From positions 23,369 to 87,368 of the forward strand of contig NZ_JACJSG010000037.1 in assembly GCF_014697625.1 (NCBI RefSeq): DNA of 64,000 nt. Reading direction: 5' to 3'. The stretch comes from Anabaena azotica FACHB-119 (lineage in GTDB: Bacteria > Cyanobacteriota > Cyanobacteriia > Cyanobacteriales > Nostocaceae). Of this stretch, positions 8,993-18,462 are shown in pieces. Made by a program: the position numbers and the translations under genes. The notes under the pieces are model-generated. The model saw only the letters and a list, made by a program, of their open reading frames with translations, did no database searches and was not told the DNA's origin. How positions within the stretch are numbered: the stretch's first letter is position 1; each line of letters starts with the position of its first letter.

Positions 8993-9104
8993 GGCTTTTT
9001 AACCTCATTTATCTGTGAGATTCATCGACTATACCGCAGGCAAACCTCGCCTTGCGAAAACAGTACCTTGGTTTAACTAATTAATTCGACTTTAAACTGT
9101 TGTT

Positions 9105-10781
9105 TTACTCAAGACAATGGTAAAGTTTGTAACTGTATTCTCCAGCAGTTCTACCATATTGTTTATCCTGCACACATTGCTGAGATTCCAAATTGATAGG
9201 AGTGCGGAACTCAACCAACCACACATCTAGAGGTCGTTGGCTTTTGGCTATTTTGTCCTGTAATTCTTGCACAGAATGATTGTACTCTTGACTGTCTGAA
9301 TCTTTACCCGCCAGGAAAAACTGGACATTAAAGTTTGGTTGCTTTTGAAATTCCCAAGCTAACCCCATCATTCTGCCAGTCTGCCCATGATGTATATGTT
9401 TGGTGGCAATTAACACATTATTAACAGAAACTCTTTGGATAAGTGAGGCGAGGATATCTGGACGTTGGTTTTGGAGATAGCCAAGATTCCCATCTACAGT
9501 TAGCCCTCCCAAGAGTGCCATTGACAAAATTATACTTACGGTAATTTTCCCTTGCACAAGATATTGCCAACAGCCTGCTAATGCAGCCCCTAAAAGTAAA
9601 ATTATTGCTGGTGCATAAATATATTGAAACCGGGCGGCTAAAGTTAAATCTTTACCTAAACCATAAGTGAAAAATAAACATAAACAAACAGCTGCTAGAA
9701 GATACTCGGATAAAATTTGAATGCTTAAACTATTATCATAAAACTCTTGTTGCCTTTTCAGCCCGTAAATAAATTTAGGCAAACTCCACAATAAGAATAG
9801 TAAAGTTGCTCCAGCAGAAATGATAATAATAGCTGTAGGTAAGATTGTGAATGCTGAAGGTAGAAGCAACAGCATACTAATATTCCACAGCAGTAATCGC
9901 CCTATTGGTTCTACCCATCTGGTATGAGGATTACTCATAGCAACCCAGTCTGTTAGGTCACTACTGGGAATAGTTTGTAGGAATGGTATCCAAACAAGGC
10001 CGCCGATTAATGTACCCAAGACAGCTAGCCAGATGCGCCACAAGTGGGTTTGTCTAGAGTTTGGCTTACGGTTGCGCCAAATGTGGGCGAATAATACTAA
10101 TGCTTGAGCAGTTAGAGTTAAGCCGAAAAAATAATGCGTTGCTATCCCTAAACTATTGATGGCTATCCAAGCTAATACCGTCCACATAGGCAGAGATTGC
10201 TGACGGTGGATCGATTGAATAGCTTTGACACAACAACATAAAGAAGCAATTACCAGTAACATTGCCAAAGTGTAATGTCTGGCTTCCCTACCTAGAAAAA
10301 CAATGTAGGGAGAAACTGCCATCATTGCAGCTGCCATCTGCCCGACTAATTTAGAACGGAAGGTGAGATAACCGAAGCAAAACATGGCGGGAATTGATAA
10401 TACACCAAACAAGGCACTAAGCGATCGCGCCAGCCCAATTGAGGCTATTTCCCCTGTTGGTGAAAACAGTTTCATCCAGAAATGAGCCAAAGCAAAATAT
10501 ACAGGAGGATGGGTACTCTCGGTTAACAGTTCTTGGATGACGTTATTGATTCCATTTGCAGGGTTAACTTGTAGCGGCTGTAATAGTACACCAGAACTAA
10601 TAATTTCATTAAGTGGGACGATGCGGAAACTATTCCCCAGACTAAAAACCATCGTCGCGCACTCATCAGTCCAAGGCGGCAAAGCAGCTAGGCGCAAAAA
10701 TCGTAAGACAATAGCGATCGCTAGCCATAACAGCAGCAGTAATAAGTGAGGACGGTTTTTTATGACTGATGTGGTTAACAT
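9105..10781 (-). CDS. Polytopic membrane glycosyltransferase, GT39/PMT-like
   Basis: 558 residues with about 10-12 hydrophobic segments. The first segment is followed by PPWTDECATMVFSLG, whose Asp-Glu pair in the first extracytoplasmic loop is the catalytic hallmark of GT-C enzymes (dolichyl-phosphate-mannose/ArnT type), and GREARHYTLAMLL is the second conserved loop. It probably transfers a sugar from a polyprenyl-phosphate donor to a lipid or protein outside the membrane. The C-terminal about 120 residues are soluble. Donor and acceptor cannot be deduced. Confidence 0.8.
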   Translation of the reverse strand: MLTTSVIKNRPHLLLLLLWLAIAIVLRFLRLAALPPWTDECATMVFSLGNSFRIVPLNEIISSGVLLQPLQVNPANGINNVIQELLTESTHPPVYFALAHFWMKLFSPTGEIASIGLARSLSALFGVLSIPAMFCFGYLTFRSKLVGQMAAAMMAVSPYIVFLGREARHYTLAMLLVIASLCCCVKAIQSIHRQQSLPMWTVLAWIAINSLGIATHYFFGLTLTAQALVLFAHIWRNRKPNSRQTHLWRIWLAVLGTLIGGLVWIPFLQTIPSSDLTDWVAMSNPHTRWVEPIGRLLLWNISMLLLLPSAFTILPTAIIIISAGATLLFLLWSLPKFIYGLKRQQEFYDNSLSIQILSEYLLAAVCLCLFFTYGLGKDLTLAARFQYIYAPAIILLLGAALAGCWQYLVQGKITVSIILSMALLGGLTVDGNLGYLQNQRPDILASLIQRVSVNNVLIATKHIHHGQTGRMMGLAWEFQKQPNFNVQFFLAGKDSDSQEYNHSVQELQDKIAKSQRPLDVWLVEFRTPINLESQQCVQDKQYGRTAGEYSYKLYHCLE

Positions 10782-11095
10782 TCTCCGACTCTTAATTTTT
10801 CACTCACTGCGTCACCCCCATAAGTTACATTTTGTACACAGAAATAGTCTTTTCCATCGTTAATATCTGCACTGCAAAAACTTATGGTATAAAAATCTGT
10901 GTAATTTAATTTATACTTTATAAGTCTAAAGATAGCGATCGCACTTTTTCCCAGTATACAGAGAATAAAATAATAAATAAAAGTATATTTTAAACATAAG
11001 TATGATTTATTTTGCAATTGCTTTCGGCAAATAAATTATAAATATAATAAATTAATTAATATATATAAATATAAAAGAATTGATTTTTGTAAATC
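10782..11095. other. AT-rich intergenic region
   Basis: 314 bp between divergent genes, very A/T-rich toward the right end (about 11030-11090 is almost only A and T). It must carry both promoters. An 80-residue minus-strand frame here is not supported by a start signal or composition. Confidence 0.5.
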
Positions 11096-11683
11096 ATGCT
11101 TACCAAGTTTACTGCCTCCCTATCAGTAGAAATTGCTGTACCAGAGCAACCTATTCCTATTCAACACTACTTGCGTCAACCCCAACGGCTAGTTAATGCT
11201 TTAGTTGACCAAAAACGCATTCGGCAGCTTTCAGAAGAGGTATTTCGTTTAAAGATGCGTCCTTTATCTTTTATGTCGTTAAGTATTCAACCTACTGTAG
11301 ACATGAGAGTTTGGGCAGAATCTAACGGAACAATTTATTTGCGTTCAGTGGGTTGCGAAATTCTTGGTTTTGAGTATATTAACCAGCGCTTCTCTCTAAA
11401 TTTAAGAGGATATTTATCGCCGTATCAATCAAAAACTGGTACTCGTCTGGAAGGTAAGGCTGATTTAGAGGTACAAGTAGATTTACCTCCGCCTTTTTCT
11501 TTAACTCCCAAGCCAATTTTAGAAACTACTGGTAATGGTTTACTCAAGAGTGTCTTATTAACCGTAAAGCAAAGATTGTTGCATCATCTATTAGCTGATT
11601 ATCGTCAATGGGTAATTTCCCAAACCCAAGAAGAATGTTTCGGTAAGGATGATACTCAATTACCAATTCTCAATACCGACTAG
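11096..11683 (+). CDS. DUF1997 family protein
   Basis: 195 residues, soluble, no signal peptide. The sequence (KFTASLSVEIAVPEQ..., PLSFMSLSIQPTVDMRV, then LRGYLSPYQSKTGTRLEGKADLEVQVDLPPPF) fits the DUF1997 family of cyanobacteria and chloroplasts, which looks like a beta-rich lipid- or ligand-binding fold. Biochemical function is unknown. It is followed by a hairpin terminator. Confidence 0.8.
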   Translation: MLTKFTASLSVEIAVPEQPIPIQHYLRQPQRLVNALVDQKRIRQLSEEVFRLKMRPLSFMSLSIQPTVDMRVWAESNGTIYLRSVGCEILGFEYINQRFSLNLRGYLSPYQSKTGTRLEGKADLEVQVDLPPPFSLTPKPILETTGNGLLKSVLLTVKQRLLHHLLADYRQWVISQTQEECFGKDDTQLPILNTD

Positions 11684-11689
11684 TGTGTT

Positions 11690-11727
11690 AGTTGTCAGTA
11701 GTAAGGGATAGCTGACAACTTTTTTAT
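11690..11727 (+). terminator. Terminator after the DUF1997 gene
   Basis: AGTTGTCAG (11690-11698) pairs perfectly with CTGACAACT (11712-11720), followed by six T (11721 onward TTTTTA). The arms have the composition of the common STRR unit, suggesting a terminator formed from inverted STRR pieces. Confidence 0.75.
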
Positions 11728-11758
11728 TTGGTAAATTGTATAAATAATGACAAATTAG

Positions 11759-12433
11759 CTAATGAAGTTGAGTTTGACAAGGGCGGAAGGACTGACGATG
11801 TAAAGGTGAAGCACCGTATTGTTGCAGAGCTAACAGATGCTTTTTACTACCATAACCCTTATTACTTGTTAAATCGTACATGGGATATTTTGCCGCTAGA
11901 CGCTGTATCAAATCGTCACGCCAAACTTTGGCTACAATACTAGCGGCAGCAATATTGAGCGATCGCTCATCTCCCTTAATAATAGTTTGTTGTGGCATCA
12001 GCAGGTTTTTGATTGGCTGATTACCATCCACCAAACAGATTGCAGGCTGTACCTTGAGCTTTTGTACCGCCCGCCTCATCGCTAAGATTGTTGCTTGTAA
12101 AATGTTGATTTGGTCAATTTCCGCAGTTGCAGCATAACCAATTCGCCAATCTATCGCCAGTGTGCAAATCTGCTGCGCTAGCTGAACCCTACGAGAGTGA
12201 GATAGTTTCTTACTATCTTTAATTTCGGCTGTGATGAGTTGAGAAAAAGCACTAGTAGGCAGTATCACAGCCGCCGCAACTACAGGCCCAAAAAGAGCGC
12301 CTCGCCCTACTTCATCTACCCCTGCTATCAACCCTGGAATATTTGATAACTCAGGGGAAAATTCTAGCCAACTAGTTGTTTCTAAGGCTATTGGTAACTG
12401 TAGAGTGTAGGCAGTTTGCCCCCTCTTCACCAT
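11759..12433 (-). CDS. rnhB: Ribonuclease HII
   Basis: 224 residues. GVDEVGRGALFGPVVAAAVIL carries the Asp-Glu pair of the RNase HII active site and DSKKLS the next conserved segment. It removes RNA from RNA-DNA hybrids, including single misincorporated ribonucleotides. It lies 256 bp downstream of rne on the same strand, a pairing conserved in cyanobacteria, suggesting co-transcription. Confidence 0.95.
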   Translation of the reverse strand: MVKRGQTAYTLQLPIALETTSWLEFSPELSNIPGLIAGVDEVGRGALFGPVVAAAVILPTSAFSQLITAEIKDSKKLSHSRRVQLAQQICTLAIDWRIGYAATAEIDQINILQATILAMRRAVQKLKVQPAICLVDGNQPIKNLLMPQQTIIKGDERSLNIAAASIVAKVWRDDLIQRLAAKYPMYDLTSNKGYGSKKHLLALQQYGASPLHRQSFRPCQTQLH

Positions 12434-12689
12434 AATTTTGACTCACACCAATGCAGAACATCTAACAGGTAAGCAATACCAATTTAAAATTCAACAATAA
12501 AAGACTTCAGAATCAGAAATATTGCCAATTTTCTTGTAGGAAAGGTCTAACAGCCCTTCCTATATTCCGGGCGGGCTGTTAAGCCCACCCCACAAAATAA
12601 ACTATTTATTTTTTGGAAGTTTTTCAGAAAACTGAATTTTTTAGGTTTTTTTGACTTTGAATCTATTGTTGAATTTTCAACAATTGGTA

Positions 12690-14756
12690 TTAACTATCAT
12701 CACCCGCATCTGAGTCAGTCGCAGAGGAACGACGACGACGGCGACGGCTAGCTGTGGTAATACTATTGGTTTCGGAATCTTCAGTAGTTGCTGTCACCTT
12801 TATTGGTTCAGTTACCGTTGTTGGCACAAATTTCGGTTCCAGTTTTACTTTTGGTGTCCCAACTTCCATACTGGGTGTGACTGTAGCTACTGGTTCTGGA
12901 ATAGCTTCATCTGATTCAGTCGCTGTTTGTCCAGGCTGAATAATGTTAATAATCACCGCTTTCGGATTTTTTACTTCCTGCTCTAATTTAATGAGCGGAG
13001 AAACTCCCATCAAAGCAAAAATATCTTGCTCTTCTGGAGTCATTTCTACAGTCTTAATTTCCGGTGGTTCTACCACTGGCTTAACCGGCTCGGTTTTGAT
13101 GACTTTAGTCCGTTCTCCTCTATCAGTCCAACTGGACTTACCCAAGTTAGGTGTAGGTAACTCTGGTGCAGTGCCTAAATCTACATCTGTATCTAAATCT
13201 AGGTCTGGCTCACCGATAAAACCTATGGGATTACCATTAATTCTTGGCTCATCTTTGCCATTGGGAGTATTGATACCAATTCGGCTGCGACGAGTACGGG
13301 CGCGGCGTTTGTTGTGGTCGTTTAGCTCTTGGTAGCTGGGATGATTAATTAAATTTAAAGAACCCAAGTCAGAGTCATTTTCAAATCCATCACCAAAGCC
13401 ATCGTAGGTTTCCCGTGGTTCGGTAATGCGTGCAGTCGGTAAACGTGGTTCTCTTGTAGGCAGGGATACAAAGCGTTCTGGTACTTCTACTGGTGCTGGT
13501 GTGGGTAAGCGGCTTTCGCTTTCCCCTGGTAAGCGGACGGTATGTCCTAAGCCGCCACAAGCGGGACAGCTATCACCAAACAACTCGTAAATATTTTGAC
13601 CTTGGCGTTTGCGGGTTAGTTCTACTAAACCTAGTTCTGTGAGTTGGGCAATTTGCGGACGGGCTTTATCTGCACGTAATGCTTTGTTGAAGTGTTCGAG
13701 GACTTGTAACTGGTCACGGCGCGATTCCATATCGATGAAATCAACGACTATTACCCCGGCAATATTCCGCAGACGTAGCTGGCGAGCAATTTCTGTGGCG
13801 GCTTCGCAGTTTGTCCACAAAACTGTTTCTCTGGCTGTTGCCGATCGCGTGAATGAACCAGAGTTAACATCTATAACAGTGAGTGCTTCTGTTGGTTCAA
13901 TAATGATATAGCCGCCAGAAGGTAAGTCTACCCTGGGTTTGAGGGCTTCGCGAATTGCTGCATTGATGCGGAAATACTCTAATATGGGAGAGCGATCGCG
14001 GTGATGGTCAATTAACAGTCCTTGTGGTGTCTGTCCACCACTCCAGTTTTGGAGATACTGCTTGACTCGCTTCAACCCGGTACTAGAATCAACCACAATT
14101 CTATTTACATCCGCGCCATACATATCACGTAATACGCGCTGAATAAAGTCATCGTCGCGGTTGAGTAGGGCTGGCGCACGGGTTGACTGTGCCTCTTGCT
14201 GAATGGCTTCCCATTGCTTTTGCAGCACTTCCAAATCTTCAATAATGGCTTCTTCTGGTTTGCCTTCTGCTTCTGTCCGCACCAACAAACCCATACCCGC
14301 AGGCTTAATTAAAATTGCCAAAGCCCGTAAGCGGTTCCGCTCACTTTCACTTTTAATTCGCCGTGATAAATTTACACCCCTACCATAGGGCATTAATACC
14401 ACATAACGTCCGGGCATAGTGATATTACCTGTAAGCCTGGGGCCTTTTGTTCCCGTTGGCTCTTTCATCACCTGCACCAACACTTTTTGTTGTGGTGCTA
14501 ACAACTCTGTAATTGCTGCGGCTGTCCGCTTGAGCCGTAAAGGGCCTAAGTCCGTTACATGAATAAAACCGTTACGTTCTGGATCACCAATATTCACAAA
14601 AGCGGCATCAATACCTGGTAATACGTTTTCTACTGCACCCAAGTAGATGTCACCGATTTGATGATGGCCTGTGGCTACAACGAGTTCTTGTATTTGATCT
14701 TCCGAAAATACCGCAGCGATTTGATGCTGCTCCGCGATAATAATTTGTTTTGGCAT
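12690..14756 (-). CDS. rne: Ribonuclease E/G family endoribonuclease
   Basis: 688 residues. An S1-like RNA-binding domain (about 35-120) precedes the catalytic core with TVIDVNSGSFTR and VVVDFIDMESRRD, which carry the two metal-binding aspartates of RNase E. CPACGGLGH is the zinc-link. The C-terminal about 270 residues are low-complexity and acidic/Pro-rich, ending in an Arg-rich patch (ASRRRRRRSSA) near the C-terminus; in cyanobacteria this kind of patch is reported to bind PNPase. It initiates mRNA decay and rRNA processing. Upstream lies a 556-bp non-coding stretch; cyanobacterial rne genes have long, autoregulated leaders. Confidence 0.95.
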   Translation of the reverse strand: MPKQIIIAEQHQIAAVFSEDQIQELVVATGHHQIGDIYLGAVENVLPGIDAAFVNIGDPERNGFIHVTDLGPLRLKRTAAAITELLAPQQKVLVQVMKEPTGTKGPRLTGNITMPGRYVVLMPYGRGVNLSRRIKSESERNRLRALAILIKPAGMGLLVRTEAEGKPEEAIIEDLEVLQKQWEAIQQEAQSTRAPALLNRDDDFIQRVLRDMYGADVNRIVVDSSTGLKRVKQYLQNWSGGQTPQGLLIDHHRDRSPILEYFRINAAIREALKPRVDLPSGGYIIIEPTEALTVIDVNSGSFTRSATARETVLWTNCEAATEIARQLRLRNIAGVIVVDFIDMESRRDQLQVLEHFNKALRADKARPQIAQLTELGLVELTRKRQGQNIYELFGDSCPACGGLGHTVRLPGESESRLPTPAPVEVPERFVSLPTREPRLPTARITEPRETYDGFGDGFENDSDLGSLNLINHPSYQELNDHNKRRARTRRSRIGINTPNGKDEPRINGNPIGFIGEPDLDLDTDVDLGTAPELPTPNLGKSSWTDRGERTKVIKTEPVKPVVEPPEIKTVEMTPEEQDIFALMGVSPLIKLEQEVKNPKAVIINIIQPGQTATESDEAIPEPVATVTPSMEVGTPKVKLEPKFVPTTVTEPIKVTATTEDSETNSITTASRRRRRRSSATDSDAGDDS

Positions 14757-15312
14757 TCAATTTCCTCAAAAATCGGCAGTATCAACAGGCTTGGAGGTTT
14801 GTATCCCTCTCGCCCCTGCCAGCCTCCAAAGACACTGCTGGTAATAAAAATTGTGAAGTTGAGCTTCAAAATAAAAAGCTATTGACTAGAAAAATGCGTT
14901 GATACGCCTGATTATTCCAGAACGGCTGCATATTGTCTAAGCAAATAAATCAACCGCCCGTGGTTGATTTCTGATGTGATACCTTCACCATCTAGGGATT
15001 AGGCATTCAGCAGTGGTTTTCAAAGCATGGTGGTAGAGAAGCCGACTGAGCCTGCTGTTAATCACTAGTTCACAAGATAGCTATAAAGAGAGAGTTTTTT
15101 TAATCTGCCTTAGTTTGTCCGGGATAAAATCCTAGAATTTACACTCTAATATCTTTACTTTTGCTCCCTGATTATCAGGGTAGTAGTGAACTAGTTTGTT
15201 CAATGCAGCGCCAGAAAATTTCTCTTGACCCCATTCTAACGCAACCTTGCCAAAAATCAATTCCCGCGATTTACCACAAGAGAGTAACTACTAGCAAGTT
15301 ACTCTTTTGGGA
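14757..15312. other. Long non-coding region between the radical SAM gene and rne
   Basis: 556 bp without a supportable gene. On the minus strand it should contain the rne promoter and leader. A Pu/Py-rich part and several short inverted segments are visible, but no consensus promoter that I would assign. Confidence 0.5.
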
Positions 15313-17970
15313 TTATACCGCTAAAATTAGTTGATTGCGATGAATGTGCAGAAGATGAAATTCTTCTTTACCAGCAATTGCTTCTAGCATAGATAGAATT
15401 TGTTCAGGACGCAACAGTACACCGTCGAGGCGACAGCTACCCACATAACGCAAAACGGCTGTAGACTCAGCTTCGCTGTTATTGGTTGAGACTAATTCCA
15501 ACTCAAACAAACGTGAGCGCAGATTTACGATTTGGCTCTTACCAGATTTGGTTGTCTGTTCATAGAGGATTTCGTCTGTTGCTAGAATTGCTTCTATCCA
15601 GTTGTGCCATTGTATAGATGACACTTCCCCTACAACTGCTACTTTGATTACATACTCTGCCTTGTCTAGTATTTGGTTAGCGGCTGGGGATTTTAAATCT
15701 ATCTGTGCCACACCATATATAGGTATGTCTTTGGGTAGTTCCGCAGTCAGTTTCTGCCTAAACGCATCTACCTCTGTTGGTATAGTTAATTCAAAATCCA
15801 CTATCTCCCCACTGCTAGTGGCTCCCAAAGCTAAGGCGCTGGCTACAGCAATGCGAGGATTAGGATGAAAACCGCCAGTATAGGCAACTGGTAAACTCGC
15901 CCTTCTTACCACCCGGTCGAATAGACGCATTAAATCCAAGTGGCTAACTAAAGCCATGTCTCCTTGTTTCCCAAACCAAACTCGTAGGCGTTGAGTTTTG
16001 GTAGTGTTAGGCACAAATTCACCTGCAAATTGAGGAATTGCTGGCGGTTCAATGACGATATTGTGTCCGAAATCAGTGCCACATACGCCACAATGCGAAC
16101 AACCTTCAAAAGAGCAGTCGGGGACAATTGCCGCTTCTAGAGCGCGTTGTAAGTCCTCTTGGAGCCACTTTTTATCGATGCCTGTATCTATATGATCCCA
16201 GGGGAGGGGAGTATCTAGGGATTGGGGACTGGGGACTGGGGACTGGGGATTGGGTAAAACTACTCCCTCATCTCCCTCATCTCCCTCATCTTCCCCAGCT
16301 ACATGGAATAAATTCCACTCGCCGTTTTCTACTTGGCGATATTTCCAATCTAAACCGGCTTCGGCGATCGCACCTCCCCAGGCAGTAAAAGCTTTATCTA
16401 AGCTGTCGTACCATGAATCCATGCCTGCACCTAGTTCCCAGGCTCTACGTAATACTTTACCCAATGAGCGATCGCCTCTCCCAATGAAGTCTTCCATTGC
16501 CGAGATGCGGACATCGGTGAAGTTGACTTTTACCCCGCGTATCCGGCGAAATGCTTGACGCAGTAAGTTTTGCTTGCGTTTAAATTCTGCCGTCGCTACA
16601 GAATGCCATTGAAATGGGGTATGGGGTTTGGGTGTGAAGTTGGAAATTGTAATGTTGAAATTCAGGGGTCTTCTGCCTTTGGCTCTACATTCCCGTTGTA
16701 ACCAACTTACTGTTTCTGCAATCCCTAAAACATCGGCCTCTGTTTCCCCTGGTAAGCCGATCATAAAATATAACTTGATTTTATCCCAGCCTTGTTCCCA
16801 GGCTGTCTTGACACCTCTTAATAATTCTTCGTTGGTTAATCCTTTGTTGACTATATCTCGCATCCTTTGAGTACCGGCTTCTGGGGCAAAGGTAATGCTG
16901 CCTTGCCTTGTACCACCCAGGATGTTGGCGATATTCTCATCAAATCTATCTACTCTCTGACTAGGGAGAGATAAGGAAATATTTTCATTTTTTAACCTAT
17001 TCTTAATTTCCATCCCCACTGCTGGCAGGGATAGATAATCAGAACAACTCAGGGACAATAAGGAAAACTCATTATAACCAGTCGCCCGCATTCCCTGCTC
17101 GATGGCATCTACTACTTTCTCTGGTTCTACATCCCTAGCAGGACGGGTGAGCATTCCTGGTTGACAGAAGCGACAGCCACGAGTACATCCACGCCGAATT
17201 TCTATTGTCAAGCGATCGTGTACAGTTTCTACATATGGCACAAGCCCAATGGAATAGGCGGGTATGGGAGTAGCGACTCGCCGCAAAATTCGTTTGGGTA
17301 CATCTGGGCGTAGAGGTTCTACAGCACCGCTTGCTGTCATCTGGTAAAATTGCGGCACATACAAGCCTGGTATTTGTGCCAAGTCTTGGAGTAAATCTTG
17401 GCGACTCAATCCGGCTTTTTTACCCTCTTCTAATATTAAGCCCATCTCTGGTAGGAGTTCTTCACCATCTCCCAAGGCGAAAAAGTCGAAGAAATCGGCG
17501 TAAGGTTCAGGATTTGATGTTGCTGTTTGTCCCCCAGCAAAAATTAGAGGGTAATTCCCTTGCAAGCGTTCTTGCCAAGTTAGGGGTATTCCCGCCAAAT
17601 CCAACATTTCCAGAATGTTGGTGGCTCCCAATTCGTAACTGAGACTAAAACCTAAAATATCAAATTCGCCTAGCGATCGCTTGGACTCGACAGCAAATAG
17701 GGGAGTATTAGTCGCCCTGAGTTTTGCTGCTAAGTCTGTCCCAGGTAAATAGGCGCGATCGCATAATTGTCGCGGTTGGGCATTCAGGATGTTATATAGG
17801 ATGATATGCCCTAAATTGGATGCTCCGACCTCATAAACTTCTGGATAAGTTAATACCCAGCGTATGGCGGCGGTATCCCAAGGTTTATGTACTGCTAGGC
17901 GTTCGTTACCTAAGTAACGCGCCGGCTTAAGAATATCCGGTGTGATTAAGTTTTCAAATGCAATAGCCAC
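15313..17970 (-). CDS. TIGR03960-type radical SAM protein fused to a TIGR03936 (DUF2344) domain
   Basis: 885 residues. The N-terminal third looks like a degenerate B12-binding/Rossmann region; RRGCTRGCRFCQPGML (about 255-270) holds the CxxxCxxC radical SAM cluster. The C-terminal portion from about 665 (LRVWFGKQGDMALVSHLDLMRLFDRVVRRA) is the DUF2344 domain. The family is usually encoded next to RNase E/G and ribosomal or RNA genes, as here, and is suspected to act on RNA or ribosomes, but the reaction is unknown. Residues about 558-586 are STRR-derived (DEGDEGDEG..., PNPQSPVPSPQS), an in-frame repeat insertion in the linker. Confidence 0.9.
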   Translation of the reverse strand: MAIAFENLITPDILKPARYLGNERLAVHKPWDTAAIRWVLTYPEVYEVGASNLGHIILYNILNAQPRQLCDRAYLPGTDLAAKLRATNTPLFAVESKRSLGEFDILGFSLSYELGATNILEMLDLAGIPLTWQERLQGNYPLIFAGGQTATSNPEPYADFFDFFALGDGEELLPEMGLILEEGKKAGLSRQDLLQDLAQIPGLYVPQFYQMTASGAVEPLRPDVPKRILRRVATPIPAYSIGLVPYVETVHDRLTIEIRRGCTRGCRFCQPGMLTRPARDVEPEKVVDAIEQGMRATGYNEFSLLSLSCSDYLSLPAVGMEIKNRLKNENISLSLPSQRVDRFDENIANILGGTRQGSITFAPEAGTQRMRDIVNKGLTNEELLRGVKTAWEQGWDKIKLYFMIGLPGETEADVLGIAETVSWLQRECRAKGRRPLNFNITISNFTPKPHTPFQWHSVATAEFKRKQNLLRQAFRRIRGVKVNFTDVRISAMEDFIGRGDRSLGKVLRRAWELGAGMDSWYDSLDKAFTAWGGAIAEAGLDWKYRQVENGEWNLFHVAGEDEGDEGDEGVVLPNPQSPVPSPQSLDTPLPWDHIDTGIDKKWLQEDLQRALEAAIVPDCSFEGCSHCGVCGTDFGHNIVIEPPAIPQFAGEFVPNTTKTQRLRVWFGKQGDMALVSHLDLMRLFDRVVRRASLPVAYTGGFHPNPRIAVASALALGATSSGEIVDFELTIPTEVDAFRQKLTAELPKDIPIYGVAQIDLKSPAANQILDKAEYVIKVAVVGEVSSIQWHNWIEAILATDEILYEQTTKSGKSQIVNLRSRLFELELVSTNNSEAESTAVLRYVGSCRLDGVLLRPEQILSMLEAIAGKEEFHLLHIHRNQLILAV
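16215..16297. repeat. STRR inserted in-frame in the radical SAM gene
   Basis: GGGGACT/GGGGATT heptamers followed by CTCCCTCAT nonamer repeats, the same sequence types as the intergenic STRR of this window, lie inside the coding region. The frame remains open, giving a Pro/Gln/Ser and Asp/Glu/Gly-rich linker. Confidence 0.85.
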
Positions 17971-18135
17971 TGTGCTAACTTCGAGCTACTTTAATTACAG
18001 CTACTCACCTCCAACATTAGCATTGATTAGCTCTTTCAACAGTGTCTACAGCAGCAACTTAGGACTCCTTTACAGAGAGTTGCTCTCAACCCCTGTCATT
18101 TGTTAACATTAAGTAACATATCTATAAGAAAACTC

Positions 18136-18462
18136 TTATATTGCCAACTCTGCTTTGTGTTCAAAAATTTCAAAAACGCCGTCGAGTTGGGTTAGCTCAA
18201 AAATAATCCTGATAGCTGGGGAAACAGAGTAAAGTTGAAAACCCTTACCTAAGTTTTGAGCTAGTTTGAGCGCAGATACCAAAGCCATCAGTCCACAACT
18301 GTCTAAGGATTCAACATCGGCTAAATCCACATACAGGCTTGAGACATCCTCCTTTGTGAGAGTTGTAGTTAAGTCTCGTTCAAATTCCAAAGCATTAGTC
18401 GCATTCAGGCAACCATAAGGACGAATCACCTGAATATTCGGACTCTTCAGTACTGCTTGCAT
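18136..18462 (-). CDS. STAS-domain protein (anti-sigma factor antagonist type)
   Basis: 108 residues, a single STAS domain. LYVDLADVESLDSCGLMALVSAL contains the switch motif: Asp54-Ser55, where Ser55 is the position phosphorylated in SpoIIAA/RsbV proteins, followed by Cys where Ser/Thr is common. Such proteins bind anti-sigma factors or other partners when dephosphorylated. No kinase or phosphatase partner gene is adjacent. Confidence 0.88.
   Translation of the reverse strand: MQAVLKSPNIQVIRPYGCLNATNALEFERDLTTTLTKEDVSSLYVDLADVESLDSCGLMALVSALKLAQNLGKGFQLYSVSPAIRIIFELTQLDGVFEIFEHKAELAI

Noticed and set aside
10775..11017. 80-residue minus-strand frame with a hydrophobic stretch
   Set aside because: Very AT-rich promoter region, no ribosome-binding site, overlaps the start of the glycosyltransferase gene; composition explains the hydrophobicity.
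18120..18155. Short hairpin (ATAAGA/TCTTAT) as terminator of the STAS gene
   Set aside because: Only six base pairs, AT-only, overlaps the stop codon; too weak to list.
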